DNA of 64,000 bases, taken from positions 2,131,051 to 2,195,050 of the forward strand of contig JAQJVL010000101.1 in the NCBI GenBank assembly GCA_035578905.1, in the 5' to 3' direction. The notes below the pieces were generated by a model. That model did not search any database, was not told the origin of the DNA, and worked only from the letters and a program-made list of their open reading frames with translations. Source of the stretch: Stictocephala bisonia (taxonomy: Eukaryota; Arthropoda; Insecta; Hemiptera; Membracidae). Shown here piece after piece: positions 9,147-20,570 of the stretch. The stretch's first letter is position 1. Each line of letters starts with the position of its first letter. The position numbers and the translations under genes were made by a program.

Positions 9147-11956
9147 CTGGAACACAAAACAGAATAATTTTAATATTTTCCCCCTTAAAAACTGTCTTAA
9201 GTCCCGGTTACCCAGACTATCTATGTGTTTAAATGCCATATACTTCAAAGGCCAAGTAAATAAGGCTAAATTATTATGGACGTAAGTAAAAAAGGACCAA
9301 AATCCATAGTAAATACAACTGAATTTGTTAGTAAAATTCAGTCATAAAGTCATAAGGATTTTTAACTTATAACCCCTCAAAAGGAATTCAAACAGAAAAT
9401 TAAAACGAAGTTGAGGAATAGCCTCTAACACAGCATATAATTTTATGGATTTAGAGGAAACTGGTTAGTTGTTATGGTTGATTGAATGACTAAAATGTTA
9501 TCTTATCTTATAAACACATTTTTTTACAATTAAAATGTAAAATAACAAACAAATAATAAAGACGCGACGAGTTGGATTCTCTATTCCTAAAGATATATAC
9601 AAATTGCAGAGGTCTTAACTCTGTGATTTGAAGTCTTATTTCATCTATATTTTGTAACAAACTCACAAGAAAAATCCAAAATACTGTACATGTAAAAAAT
9701 GTCAACAATCGAAAAGAAATATAATTTGTCATGCTTTCCGAAGGACCACCGTTACGAATTGCCGATTTTTTAGGCGCTTTCAAATAGTGTTTTTGAAGTG
9801 AAAGCTGAAAGTAAACCAATATATAGAAAGAAAAAGAAAATTGAACCAACCTAAAAAAATATGTAATTAAATATTAGCCTTTTAGTTTTCGAAATTAAGT
9901 GATCAGTGATTTAGTAAAATTATAATTACCTTGTTTAAAGGGTTACGTTTAAGTTGGGTTAGGTTAAGTTAGGTTTTGGATAGGTTAGGTTTGTCTTAGA
10001 TTGGGTTGGGTTAGGGTTGGGTTGAGACAAATTAGGTTTCATTTAGGTAAGATTAGGTTATATTTGGGTTAGGTTAGATTTGGGGCAGATTAGGTTATGT
10101 TGAGATTTACAGAACACTGTACTTCAATAATTGATCAAAAAGAATTACATGCAATCGAATGTCAGACCATGGACAATAGTGAGGACTACTTCAATTTATA
10201 TAGTATTTTTATAATGTACTTTAATGTCAACTAATTATGTACATTTGTCATTTGGAATATTATGCTGATTTAAACCCTGTATATTAAATGAAATTTGGCC
10301 ATGTTTAATAATGGGACTTTGAATTTTAAATTGTGCTGTACTAAATTACTAATAATCACTTTTTAGTTAGTAAACATATAATAATTCTTTAGTGTTCCTA
10401 CAAAAAATAAACATGAACTATGCATTACGTTAAGAATTTTATTTATAAAATTAACAACCAAATAAAGAAGAACGTTTTAAGCATTGTAGAAACACTATTA
10501 AATCTAAAGTGCGTTATTGTAAATATTACATGATGCATTATTTAAAATGTCATATCATTGAATAACGACTAAGGGCCGCCCCTGCACGCTTATCGTGTCC
10601 ATCTCCTCACGCTGCGGCCTCGGCATGTGACTCGTGACTACATTAGCAGCAGGACTGTTGAAAGCAATACAAGTAATATTTTTGTTTAGTAGGTTTTTAT
10701 TTTTATTATTTTTAATAAAAGATTTACTTTTTCATACGGATTTAAATCCCCACTAAAAATAAACCATGTTAACATTAGCATTATCATGTATTTATTTATT
10801 CATCTCTAAGACGCCGATCGTAGAGATATGGGCGAATATGAGGAGTGAATGAGTGTGATGAGTGTAGATGAATGAGTGTAGTCATTGTTACTATCTGAGT
10901 TCGACTTAGCTCAGAAAGGACTATTTACTTTTAGCCCAATAGCCAGGGCAACTATGGGACCTACAGCTTTACGTGAAATCTGAATCACGTAGTGTTGGTC
11001 TGATTTTCAGCTAACTGACAAGTCTGACACTCAGTTCTCTTCCCTACACAACATCCGAACCCTGACTACCATCCAACATGGACACCCCAGACTTCTCTAG
11101 TAGTGTCCACGCCGATGGCAACCATTGAGCGGACGCCGTGTCGGTATTAAGAGAACCGAGCATGGAACCTATATCCTACAATCTCCCAAACACTTTGCCT
11201 CAAGTAGCTGAGTTACAGCACTGCGCCACCAGTGGCAAATCAATTGTTATCAACGTTAACTATTGTTATATACGTTAATAACAAGACTGTAGTGACATAA
11301 AACCATTGGGTATGTTTTGCTCAGGTCATTTTTTACATTTCTGATGTTTTCCCACCGCCCTTGGATCCTAAGGTTTGAAATGAATCTAATCAAGCTACCT
11401 CATTATCTTCCCAGCTCAATAAATGTCAAGGGGACCGACTCACTTAAGAAATGAAACATATAGATGTTATATTCAATTAATCTACACATTTAATATAAAC
11501 AACTACTAGATAAAAAATATTACATTCATATATGACACTAGGATTTATTTGTATACAGACTAATATTTTCTTTAAAAACCAGTTATTTCCTAAAAAAATC
11601 TTTAAACTCTTTAATTCAATTAATTCATTACGTTGTATGCTCAACAATGGAACCAAGTAAGTTACTTTTGTTATGAATACCTTGTAATCTCAGTAAAAAA
11701 ATCTTATGACAATAACATGACTATTTGCAATTTTTTTACTTTGTTTAATATGAATTAGTTAGTTCATTTTGTAGTTATTTAAACAAATATTTTTAAAAAT
11801 TTTGGTGTTGTTCATTTTAGTTATTTTTCAGTGCGTGTGTCAGAGCAATTCGTAAAATACCAAATTAAATAGGTAAACGATGTTCGATAGTAAATTTACT
11901 ATATTTGTAAACTAAGTAAGTACTAGTTTCATGACTTAACTTACCTGGTAGGCCAT
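8184..11956 (-). CDS. Structural cuticular protein (Ala/Tyr/Pro-rich, AAPxVSY repeats)
   Basis: Two exons: exon 1 is 11956-11945 (ATG plus three codons, MAYQ, then GTAA donor); exon 2 is 9146-8184, after a GTGTTCCAG acceptor. Joined, they give 324 residues. Residues 1-18 (MAYQFALLSALLAVAAAG) are a signal peptide, so the product is secreted, presumably into the exoskeleton. A unique region with SSHESTVKGYLGDSVSQ follows (about 35-75). The remainder is built from AAPxVSY, SAPVVKTVAP, YGSAYYGKAY and ASTYAAPAY motifs, including a 69-residue (207-bp) tandem duplication (TTACCGTAGTAAG at 8614 and 8821). There is no cysteine and no Rebers-Riddiford chitin-binding consensus. The open frame runs 34 codons upstream of exon 2 into the intron; I reject that start because the split gene supplies the signal peptide. 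The gene looks intact. Family-level call only. Confidence 0.9.
9940..10110 (+). repeat. AGGTT/TTAGG-like interstitial tract in intron
   Basis: About 170 bp of irregular GGTTAGGTT, GGTTGGGTT and TTAGATTT units. It resembles a degenerate insect telomere repeat. Related short tracts lie at 6520-6605, 7347 and, in opposite orientation, 39046-39085. Confidence 0.6.
10573..10670 (+). repeat. Fragment of a dispersed CCCCTGCACGCTT repeat
   Basis: It shares CCCCTGCACGCTT, a following TCGTGT/TCGCGTG and CATGTGA with 49322-49370. Element class unknown. Confidence 0.45.
10887..11165 (+). mobile_element. SINE-like dispersed repeat, copy 1
   Basis: It shares AGCCCAATAGCCAGGGCAAC, CCTACACAACA, CCAGACTTCTCTAGTA and CATTGAGCGGACGCC with 62585-62886. 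Parts are shared with 50655-50805 (opposite strand) and 40586-40632. No ORF is conserved. The term SINE-like rests on length, dispersal and lack of coding; there is no clear pol III promoter. Confidence 0.55.
11945..11956 (-). CDS. Exon 1 of the cuticular protein gene
   Basis: Four codons (MAYQ) with a good initiation context (CACCATGG), followed by the GTAA donor. A TATA box lies 40-46 bp upstream, so the 5' UTR is very short. Confidence 0.85.
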
Positions 11957-11994
11957 GGTGGGACAGTGGAGTGCTCCTTCCTAGCGGCCGGCCG

Positions 11995-12002
11995 TTTATA
12001 TA
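11995..12002 (-). promoter_or_regulatory. TATA box of the cuticular protein gene
   Basis: TATATAAA on the minus strand, 39-46 bp upstream of the ATG. Transcription would start near 11970. A GC-rich GGCCGGCCGC element lies just downstream. Confidence 0.8.
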
Positions 12003-12967
12003 CTCTCAGTGATGAAACTGTCTCAAGGTGGGTCACTCCCAAGATCTGCCAAATATTCCTGTCTTTAGTAATACCTTTCCATTTTCTGCAATTTTTTATC
12101 TCGATTTTATGTTGATAATGCAAAAAAAATATATCTCTTCATTACCAAATAAATCATTTATTAGAAACTAATACATCTCTTTAAAAATAGTTTCTTTGTG
12201 ATTGAATTTTTCTTTACATTTATAATGTGGTTGTAGGATAGTTTTTCATAACTTTTATTCATGTTAGCAAATCGTAATACTCAAACATGAACATAATTCT
12301 GTATTCGAAGCTCCTAATAGACGCGAGTTCTAATGATCACAAATATCTACTTCTAGACAAATCTACAGTAAGTGTCTAGACCTCGTCTGGAGATAACATA
12401 ACATGCCCATATACGGAGGCTTCACTATCATCTATGAAGCACTTTATGATGAAATTCTTGATAATTAAATATAATGATTAAATTATGATGTATTGGTATA
12501 AGTTGGTCTTTTCTCATATCATAGGTTGTGGAGGTTTCCGGAGCAAGGTGTAGTGGAAGGAAGCTTAAACCTTAGTTTAACAACTTTTATAGCTTCTTGA
12601 ATTGTGACTAACTTGTAATTTCGTCACAGAGTGTTCCATGGCCACGCTGATTCGTGTAGAGTATTGGTCTAAGAGTCCCAAAATACAATTTTCACTCAAT
12701 ACATCCATACTTTGCTTACCCATACTTTGGAGAATGTGATCTTATGAGTAGTAAAAAATAGCAAAAAGGCTTCAAAATTGTAATTTTATATAAGGACTAT
12801 TGCAGGTGTTTAACGGTGCTGATCACCAGTAACGAAGCTCTTGGCTAGTACTAAACTCATACTCAGATAGTTTTCCCGTTTCTTGTTTGGGATAGATAGT
12901 GTTGCTTGTTTGGGCCTACAGTGCTGTTTAATCAATGAACTATAATTATATTTATAATTAGATAGTC
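12003..12967. other. Upstream flank of the cuticle gene
   Basis: AT-rich sequence in which cuticle-gene control elements would be expected. I see no recognisable conserved site, ORF or repeat array. Confidence 0.4.
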
Positions 12968-13240
12968 TATGGAGAGCTATACACGCATGAACGTCTGTGT
13001 AGATATACCCTTATGATTCTTTATGGAGATATACATGTATGATCGTCTATTAAATATACACGTATGTTATGCTGTAGGATAAACACGCATGACTGTCTGG
13101 GGATATGTACACGCATAATTCTCTATGGAGATATACGTGTATGATCCTTTATGGAGATATAAATGTATGATCATCTGTATCATATACACTATACAGGCAT
13201 TATTTTTGGTGGGATATGTACGCATGATTGTCTGTGGATA
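12968..13240 (+). repeat. 26-bp-type minisatellite, left part
   Basis: Degenerate units of GAGATATACACGCATGATCGTCTGT type. The array continues at 13691 beyond the MITE and is more diverged here than on the right side. Confidence 0.75.
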
Positions 13241-13242
13241 TA

Positions 13243-13690
13243 CAGGGTGGAAACAATATAGAAACGCATTCACACCAACGTTATTTTTTCCATGGAAAAT
13301 TTGATAGTTTAATTTTTTTTATAATTGTGCTCTATAAAGTATAATTTTTGATCAGAATAATTTACTGGAAACCATTAAACAGCGGATAAATAATATTGAT
13401 CAAATTAGTTACTTTGAAATTCAAATTACCAAAGCTTTGGAAAGGATAAACCTTTTGAAGTCCGGTAGTTAATTTCTCTTGAATAGACCTTTCATTTGAT
13501 ATCAAACTCTACCAAGGCTTACATTGAAAATTTTCGTTCAACTCTCGTGGGTCGTCCCCCTGAAAAGATGAAATGCCGCTAATGCAATCAAAAAGTGTGT
13601 TCTTTGTAACCATAATTATGTACAAGATTTCACTTTTAAAAGTGAAGTCATTCCAAAGTTTTGAACGCGTTTCCATATTTTTTCACCTTG
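13243..13690. mobile_element. 448-bp MITE with TA target duplication
   Basis: The left end CAGGGTGGAAACAATATAG (from 13243) and the right end, reverse-complemented (CAAGGTGAAAAAATATGG, from 13690), match over about 30 bp through GAAACGC. TA flanks both sides (13241-13242, 13691-13692). The TIR sequence and TA duplication fit the Tc1/mariner type. It has no transposase, so it is non-autonomous. Confidence 0.75.
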
Positions 13691-14340
13691 TATACGCGCA
13701 TGATCCTCTGTGGATATATACACGTACGATCTGTTTTTGAGATATACACATATGATCTTCTGAGGATATATACACACATGATTGTCTATGGATATATACA
13801 CACACATGATCGTCTGTGTATATATACACGTATGATCCTCTGTGTAGATAGACACATATGATCCTCTGTGAAGATATACACGCATGTTCCTCTGAGGATA
13901 TATACACGCATGATTGTCTATGGATATATACACACATGATCGTCTGTGTATATGTACACGTATGATCCTCTGTGTAGATATACACATATGATCCTCTGTG
14001 AAGATATACACGCATGATCCTCTGAGGATATATACACGCATGATTGTCTATGGATATATACACACATGATCGTCTGTGTATATGTACACGTATGATCCTC
14101 TGTGTAGATATACACATATGATCCTCTGTGAAGATATACACGCATGATCCTCTGAGGATATATACACGCATGATTGTCTATGGATATATATACACACATG
14201 ATCGTCTGTGTATATATACACGTATGATCCTCTTGTAGATTATACGCGCATGATTGTCGGTGTAGATATATACGTATGAAGAAATTCTCTGTGAAGAAAT
14301 ACACACATGAACGTCTGTTTAGATATTATACAACCATGAT
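13691..14340 (+). repeat. 26-bp minisatellite with 130-bp higher-order repeat
   Basis: Five 26-bp variants form a 130-bp unit: TACACATATG recurs at 13851, 13981 and 14111. Every unit carries a GATATATACAC...ATGATC core with variable CCTCTGTG/GTCTATGG/CGTCTGTG. The overlapping long ORFs on the minus strand (up to 162 codons) are repeat artefacts that persist in several frames. Confidence 0.9.
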
Positions 14341-14844
14341 CGTACAAAATCAAAGGGCAGCAAGTTTGTCAATGCATATCGTCCCACTTAATCATTCAAT
14401 GGTTCGGGGATTTCCAACTGGCGCACAGCTATGTGGCATGGCAGCCAAATACCGATGTGGATATACCGAGCTTGCAGGCTTTGAACAATGATATCAAGAG
14501 TTGAGTTATGGTATGTAACAACTCACCAACAATGCTTAATGAGCTGTTACTAGTGAAAGTCGTACACTACGTTGGCGCCCTATACATTGACATTACTGAT
14601 CCCAGCTGTCGTAATCCAATTCCTTTATTTATATCTTCCAACAGCACATACGTATACCATACCAATGACGAGCGTACAAAGGTATGGTCATCATAGGCCA
14701 CGAACATTACAAGGTATATCATAAATAACAGCGGTGCACACACCAAACACAAAGTTTCAATTTAGTACAATTGAATTTGTAATGAACTAATTGAATTAGT
14801 GGTTAGAATTAGTAATACTAATTACTTGGAGACAGGGCGTTGAC
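14341..14844. other. Spacer, nothing recognised
   Basis: Less AT-rich sequence with overlapping short ORFs on both strands (about 60-70 codons), none resembling a known protein. Confidence 0.4.
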
Positions 14845-15650
14845 GTAATTAGAGGTTTGGTATAATCACGCTGATCGGGTTCCTCAGCCATGTAATTACC
14901 ATCGCCACTATTGGATACATTTACGGTGGTCTCGTTGATCACCTGTAATTAGAGGTTTGGTATAATCACGCTGATCGGGCTCCTCAGCCATGTAATTACC
15001 ATCGCCACTATTGGATACATTTACGTTGGTCTCGTTGATCACCTGTAATTAGAGGTTTGGTATAATCACGTTGATCGGGCTCCTCAGCCATGTAATTACC
15101 ATCGCCACTATTGGATACATATACGGTGGTCTCGTTGATCACCTGTAATTAGAGGTTTGGTATAATCACGTTGATCGGGCTCCTCAGCCATGTAATCACC
15201 ATCGCCACTATTGGATACATTTACGGTGGTCTCGTTGATCACCTGTAATTAGAGGTTTGGTATAATCACGCTGATCGGGCTCCTCAGCCATGTAATTACC
15301 ATCGCCACTATTGGATACATTTACGGTGGTCTCGTTGATCACCTGTAATTAGAGGTTCGGTATAATCATGTTGATCGGGCTCCTCAGCCATGTAATTACC
15401 ATCGCCACTATTGGATACATTTACGGTGGTCTCGTTGATCACCTGTAATTAGAGGTTTTGTATAATCACGTTGATCGGGCTCCTCAGCCATGTAATTACC
15501 ATCGCCACTATTGGATACATTTACGGTGGTCTCGTTGATCACCTGTAATTAGAGGTTTGGTATAATCACGTTGATCGGGCTCCTCAGCCATGTAATTACC
15601 ATCGCCACTATTGGATACATATACGGTGGTCTCGTTGATCACCTGTAATT
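14845..15650 (+). repeat. 100-bp tandem array, 8 copies
   Basis: The unit starts GTAATTAGAGGTTTGGTATA, with starts at 14845, 14945 and so on to 15545 and a partial GTAATT at 15645. Units are over 95% identical, which indicates recent expansion. The 62-codon minus-strand ORF (15508-15696) only spans the last unit. Confidence 0.95.
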
Positions 15651-16369
15651 CAACTTTATCTTGAGAGTGTTCAACTTTATCAAATATACAAATCATACGT
15701 AATTTGTATATTTGAACATAAAATGATAGTAAATTTACATTGATCTCATGTTAAAACTTGTTAATCATTACTACGTATATAAAATTGATGGTCATGTTAA
15801 CCTTGTAAAAATGTTATCAGTTCTCTGAAAATTTAATAAAATGTTTGTTAACTATTTCTTGATTATATTATTTACAAAAATATCCATGTAATATAAATAT
15901 GTGTGATAGTAATTTCATTAATTAGTAAGGTTTGCCACTTCTCCTTGTTTTTACTGCACTATCGCTCCACTACTGGTCCCAAAAAAGCTGATCATTGGGA
16001 CTCAAAACTAAGCATTATTTGATAAACCTATCTTTGTGTGTATAAAACCTACGTGATTACATAACAAATACGTAACAGTTGATTGACAAGATGTGATTGG
16101 GTGTCTCGTCCCAGAGTGATTACATAAACCCAGCGCCACGTGACTTCACACAATCAAACTCATGATTACTGTGGACTCTGTAGGACTCCGCAAGGTTGAG
16201 TTTTGGATGACAATAAATCTATCAGACACTGTTTGGGAAGCAGGATTTATTCATTTGCACTCGTGGCTAATCCAGTCAGTAATATAAATAAATGGTTTTA
16301 AAATTTTAAAAACTCATAAAATCAACTTATCACGGTCCACTGGATGGACCTTTAATAATTACAGTTTTC
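15651..16369. other. AT-rich spacer
   Basis: No supported gene. An inverted pair ATTTGTATATTTGA / TCAAATATACAAAT (15676-15714) forms a possible hairpin directly after the array. Confidence 0.4.
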
Positions 16370-16485
16370 CATTTTACTCATCACAATAATAAACACGAGC
16401 CGTACAGTTGAAATAAAAAATTATGTTTTACCCGGCTGCTGGTACGATTATGTCTACTATAGGGCTGTCGACTTTCCAAAGATGC
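16370..16485 (+). repeat. Dispersed repeat related to the 51.5-kb array founder
   Basis: ACACGAGCCGTACAGTTGAA, then CTACTATAGGGCTGT and CTTTCCAAA, occur in the same order at 51465-51560, where they lead into the GGGGCTGTATAG array. Confidence 0.6.
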
Positions 16486-16834
16486 CCAGTTTGAGAAACA
16501 ACCACCTTAAGTAGCTTCTGAACCAATTAAGAAGTTACTTATTCACTAAAAAAACCACTGATCGTTGAGATTAGTTGGTAATAAATGTTGAATAAAAACT
16601 AAGGCCGACTACTTTTTAGATAAAATATTTGAAGTAGTAACAAAATTAATAATAATAAATAAAAATAACCTTCATTTTATATATATCGTACGGGTTTTTT
16701 GTCAGCTACCATTATTATTATTTTTTTTTATTTAAAATTATTTAAAATCTGAGTTTTATAGTTGTACATAAAGTCCAAAAGTCATTACACTATAGTAAAA
16801 CTTAAAATAAACAAATAAAAAACAAATGATCTCC
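16486..16834. other. AT-rich spacer
   Basis: Nothing recognised. Confidence 0.4.
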
Positions 16835-17540
16835 TGTCACAAAGCTAAATCCAATCCATCAAGCCATTTAAGACCTTCCTCACTGATTCTATTTATGCTA
16901 GCTAATCCCTCGTAATCGTAAAACAGCACAAGGGGCACTCTGTAACTATGTGATCCATTGTTTGGATAGACTCCCCGCAATCACATGACTGGATCTACTG
17001 TGAATCCCCATTTGTATTTCCAGTAGTTACATCTGCCCACTCCAGTTCGGAACCAGTTCGGGGGGATGATGTTGTTCGCGTCCACAGCAAATATTTAAAG
17101 CTGTTCTAAACGAGCAACAAACCTGGTAGCTGGACCGTCACAGATTTGTGATCTCCCAACTATGGCAGCTAGCACACAAAATGTTTTAAATGGAAAAAGA
17201 ATAGTGTTAGCTTAAAGTAATACATCAATGCACTGTATTGGTTTTGATTTTTATTATTCTACAATAATTTATATTTACTCTATACGTATCATAAATATGA
17301 AAGTAAACAAAACAAAGAGTAAACACACGAAGAGTACAAAAACTGACATATAACAGTGATCCTCTTATTTATTTTCACATTAGTTTAAGGAGATTATAAC
17401 CGACGTAATTTTATGACGGATAGGCATCCGGTGCATTAAAACTAAGGGAGTACAGGATCAAGGAGTACAGGAAGAATACTCATCCTGAGTCATAATAATT
17501 GTAAAAGAGTCAGATTATTGTCCTTGGCTGTTCACTTGTA
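16835..17540 (-). repeat. Minus-strand arm of the long inverted repeat, distal part
   Basis: On the minus strand 17060-16835 is a LINE C-terminal fragment (QTMDHIVTECPL, KWLDGLDLAL and stop), corresponding to 2055-2288. Bases 17540-17061 match 1519-2040. A 33-bp stretch present in the plus copy (about 2033-2065) is missing here, so the LINE frame reads through PPNWFRTGVGRCNYW. Confidence 0.75.
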
Positions 17541-20060
17541 TTCAATTCAATTTCAATATATTTATTTCTTGCGAAAAATTACAATTTGTACAAGCAGTTT
17601 ATATTTATCTCTCTAGCTCAAGGCTAATTGAGAGAAAAACTATAATTTGTTTACAATTATGGTGTTACAATTACATGTGAAACATATTTTTACACATATA
17701 TATTATAATATATATATATATATATTTTTTTTTTGAACTTCCTTAAATCAAAAACAATACAACAATAAATTAGATAACAATAATTATACAAATTTTAAAT
17801 AAATAACAAAACAAACAATGGGATAAAATGTAACATTGGACTATTATATATATACAACAAAACAACTCAATAAAATCTTTAGAATCAACAGGAAACCAGT
17901 TTTAAATCCTAACATTTACAAACACAATTATACTAAAAAAAATATAAAGTACGTGATATGATTCAATAAAAAATAAATCATGCCATATTTTTCTTGCCTA
18001 TCATTCAAAGACACAAAAACAAAATCTTAAACTAAAGGTTAATTTTAAAAAGGTGTGTTATCTTTCTGATTCATAGTTTCTTGTGGTATGCCGATTTCAC
18101 CCAATATTTAGACACAGTGTGTGACAAATGGACATGTACAGGATGGGAAGGTCAACTTTCACTTTCCAATATTTGTTCGTTCATGGATGTACTTATTTCA
18201 TTAGTGTCCTCTCAGTGCTTGACCAGCTTGCTTTATATATGCATGTTTCACTGTTTAACCACGTTCACCTATTGTTTATTTAATATTATTATTTTTAACA
18301 GGAAAAACCTAAATTTGTATTTTTTAAAATTACCAAGTGTATATATATGATTACTATTTTGTGGTGAGTGCTGTGAAAACTATGCTTCTTGCCATCCGCC
18401 AGTTCTAGAGTCAGATTTTTTTTTGTGAGCGTGATATTGCATTTTTTTAATTAAGATTAGGTAAGACATTTATTTTATATTATTATAAATAAAATAGTTT
18501 TTAAGTTTTATTTTTATTTCAGCATTTTTCTCCAAGGTTTGAAGTTCTCTAGGTAGGGATTAATCAGTGAAGGGATTCTATAAGTATGCACACACTTGCC
18601 ATAATAGTTTATGTGTCTTTGAACAACATACTGCCTGTTTCTCAAATTATAATCTATAGGTTGTTGAATTCTGTGTTAAGATAATTTTTCTAATTAAATC
18701 AGTATATCTTGCTAGAGCAGCAAAGTCCAATATACCAAGCCATTCCAATGAAATATCATTAAACAGTAATTTTGTAATTCTATTGATGACATTTTTTAGT
18801 TTCTTTAATACGTATTCTGGTGCTAGATAATAAAGGGATATCCCGTATTGAAAAATAGATTGTACAAGAGAAAAATATATTAGCCTTTTTGTGCTTATGG
18901 GAAAGAAATTACTAATTTTTCTGCATTTAAAAAGGACATATCTCAAATTGCTAACTAGATATGCTATATGTGACCTATACTTCATATCTGTGTCTAATGT
19001 GATTCCTAAATGTTTTAATTTAGAATTAAAAACCAGAGGATTACATGAACAATTAGAATCACCCCTAAAACATATATGACTATGACAGTTCAGTTTGTAT
19101 AAATCTTGTTGCACCTTAATATTAATCCTAGGATTTTTAAATATTATTGATGTAGTTTTTTTAGCATTCATTTTTATGTCGTTATTAAAAAAATACTTAA
19201 CTAGCAGATCTAAATCCTGCTGTAAAATGTTGCTACCTCTTATTAAATCATTATGTGTAGTGAATATAATATTGTCGTCTGCATATTGTAGTATTTTACT
19301 GTTAATCTTTAAATAAGGCATATCACAGACATATATGTTAAATAGCCTAGGTGAGATAATACTACCTTGAATCAGGCCACACTCCTGACTGATGCTGTCA
19401 CTAACAATATGCCCAATAGAAGTGCATACTTTTCTATCTTTAAAATAATTTACAAACAACGTCAACAGTCTGCCACAAATGCCAATTTTTTCTAATTTGT
19501 GTAACATTATTTTATAATTTACCACATAAAAAGCTTTTGTAAGGTCCGTTGTTACAGCCATTACAAATTTGTTTTCATGAAGTGACTCATTAATGCAATT
19601 TGTTAACACCTCCAACAGATCAATAGTAGACTTACCAGGAATAAAACCAAACTGATTTTTATCTATTATTTTATTGTCAGTTAAGTATTTACTCAACTGT
19701 TCATTAATGTAATGTTCAAATATTTTGAAGATCACAGAAATTGAACTAATAGGCCTATAACAATTTAGGTCATGTACACTTCCCCTCTTATGAATAGGCC
19801 TAATAGTGACACTTTCATATCATTAGGTATGTTTCCAGTGTTTACGATTCTTTTAGAATTAATACTAATTTTAAATAGGCTATATTGTTTTTAATGTCTT
19901 GTGGTCTTATACCATCTGGACCTGCTGATGATCTAATATTTATTTTATTTAACAATGACAGCAGCATTTCATTACTCATAGGCCTAAGGAACATACTAAT
20001 TTTATTTCCTACATTATAATTACCCTCATAACATTTGTCATCTATATCAAATTTCTATTT
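17541..20060 (-). mobile_element. 5'-truncated LINE nested in the long repeat
   Basis: It interrupts sequence that is continuous at about 1512-1520 in the plus copy. On the minus strand it starts in reverse-transcriptase coding sequence and ends at 17541 with a TTGAAATTGAATTGAA-type tail typical of LINE 3' termini. No clear target duplication is visible; two or three bases of the target seem lost. The 3' UTR spans about 18640-17541. Confidence 0.8.
18647..20055 (-). pseudogene. LINE reverse transcriptase (nested copy)
   Basis: The 362-codon open stretch 19735-18647 carries reverse-transcriptase motifs in order: IDKNQFGFIPGKST, AVTTDLTKAFYVV (usually ..DLSKAFD), GLIQGSIISPRLFNIYV and the catalytic QYADDNIIF, then the thumb/C-terminal region. 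The frame extends upstream without an ATG to about 19800 (RPIHKRGSVHDLNCYRPISS). It is separated by a frameshift from SSAGPDGI (about 19925), the segment before the RT domain. Endonuclease is absent. The long clean frame makes this the youngest LINE here, but the F-to-Y-V change at the second motif and the frameshift argue that it is dead. Confidence 0.9.
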
Positions 20061-20570
20061 AAGTTAATAACTAGTTGCTTGCTCACGTTGGGGGTACGCA
20101 AAATAAACCCCCGTTGCCGACTTCCTGAGACGGTAATGGTTGCTACCGAAGTCGATCATGCTTCCTACACAAGCTGATTACGGGTGGTTGCCATTGTGGA
20201 ATAAGCTCATCCTTTGGCCTCACTGAACACTGATTCCCATGTCTAAATTTTAATGTATTGATTCTATCCTAACTAATCCAGTGTCTGACCGTCTCGAGGA
20301 CATGTTAAGTCTGCTTGTCTCAACCGAGTATCGCCTTCTATGGATCGCGTGAGAATGCGTCATTTTTTCGCACTATCATTGACAATTATAGGCATAAAAG
20401 ATGAACAATAACTTAAACATGGAAACTTTATAGAGTTGAATGATATATAAAGTTCGATCTAGTGACTGACTGAAACTAAAAGTTGATGCACTTCCCAGCG
20501 TTCTACCCCCATCATGTAAACTTGAATTGAAGCTCTCGGTCTAAAACATCCAGGAAAATTCAGAGACATT
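20061..20570 (-). repeat. Minus-strand arm of the long inverted repeat, proximal part
   Basis: Reverse complement of 561-867 joined directly to 1307-1512, without the 439-bp minisatellite-bearing block. The boundary with the next LINE lies at about 20570. Confidence 0.8.

Larger units (their letters stand above)
9147..11944 (-). other. 2.8-kb intron of the cuticular protein gene
   Basis: Donor GTAA at 11944, acceptor AG at 9147. A phase-0 intron inside the signal peptide is the common arrangement for insect cuticle genes. It contains an AGGTT tract (9940-10110), a short dispersed repeat (10573-10670), the 10780-10890 repeat and a SINE-like element (10887-11165). A 113-codon ORF at 9508-9849 (-) is AT-rich and unsupported. 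Confidence 0.85.

Noticed and set aside
9147..9248. ATG-initiated N-terminal extension of the cuticle ORF
   Set aside because: It reads intron sequence; the GTGTTCCAG acceptor and the upstream four-codon exon give a proper signal peptide.
13616..14304. Several overlapping 128-162-codon ORFs on the minus strand
   Set aside because: They are products of the 26-bp minisatellite and exist in more than one frame simultaneously.
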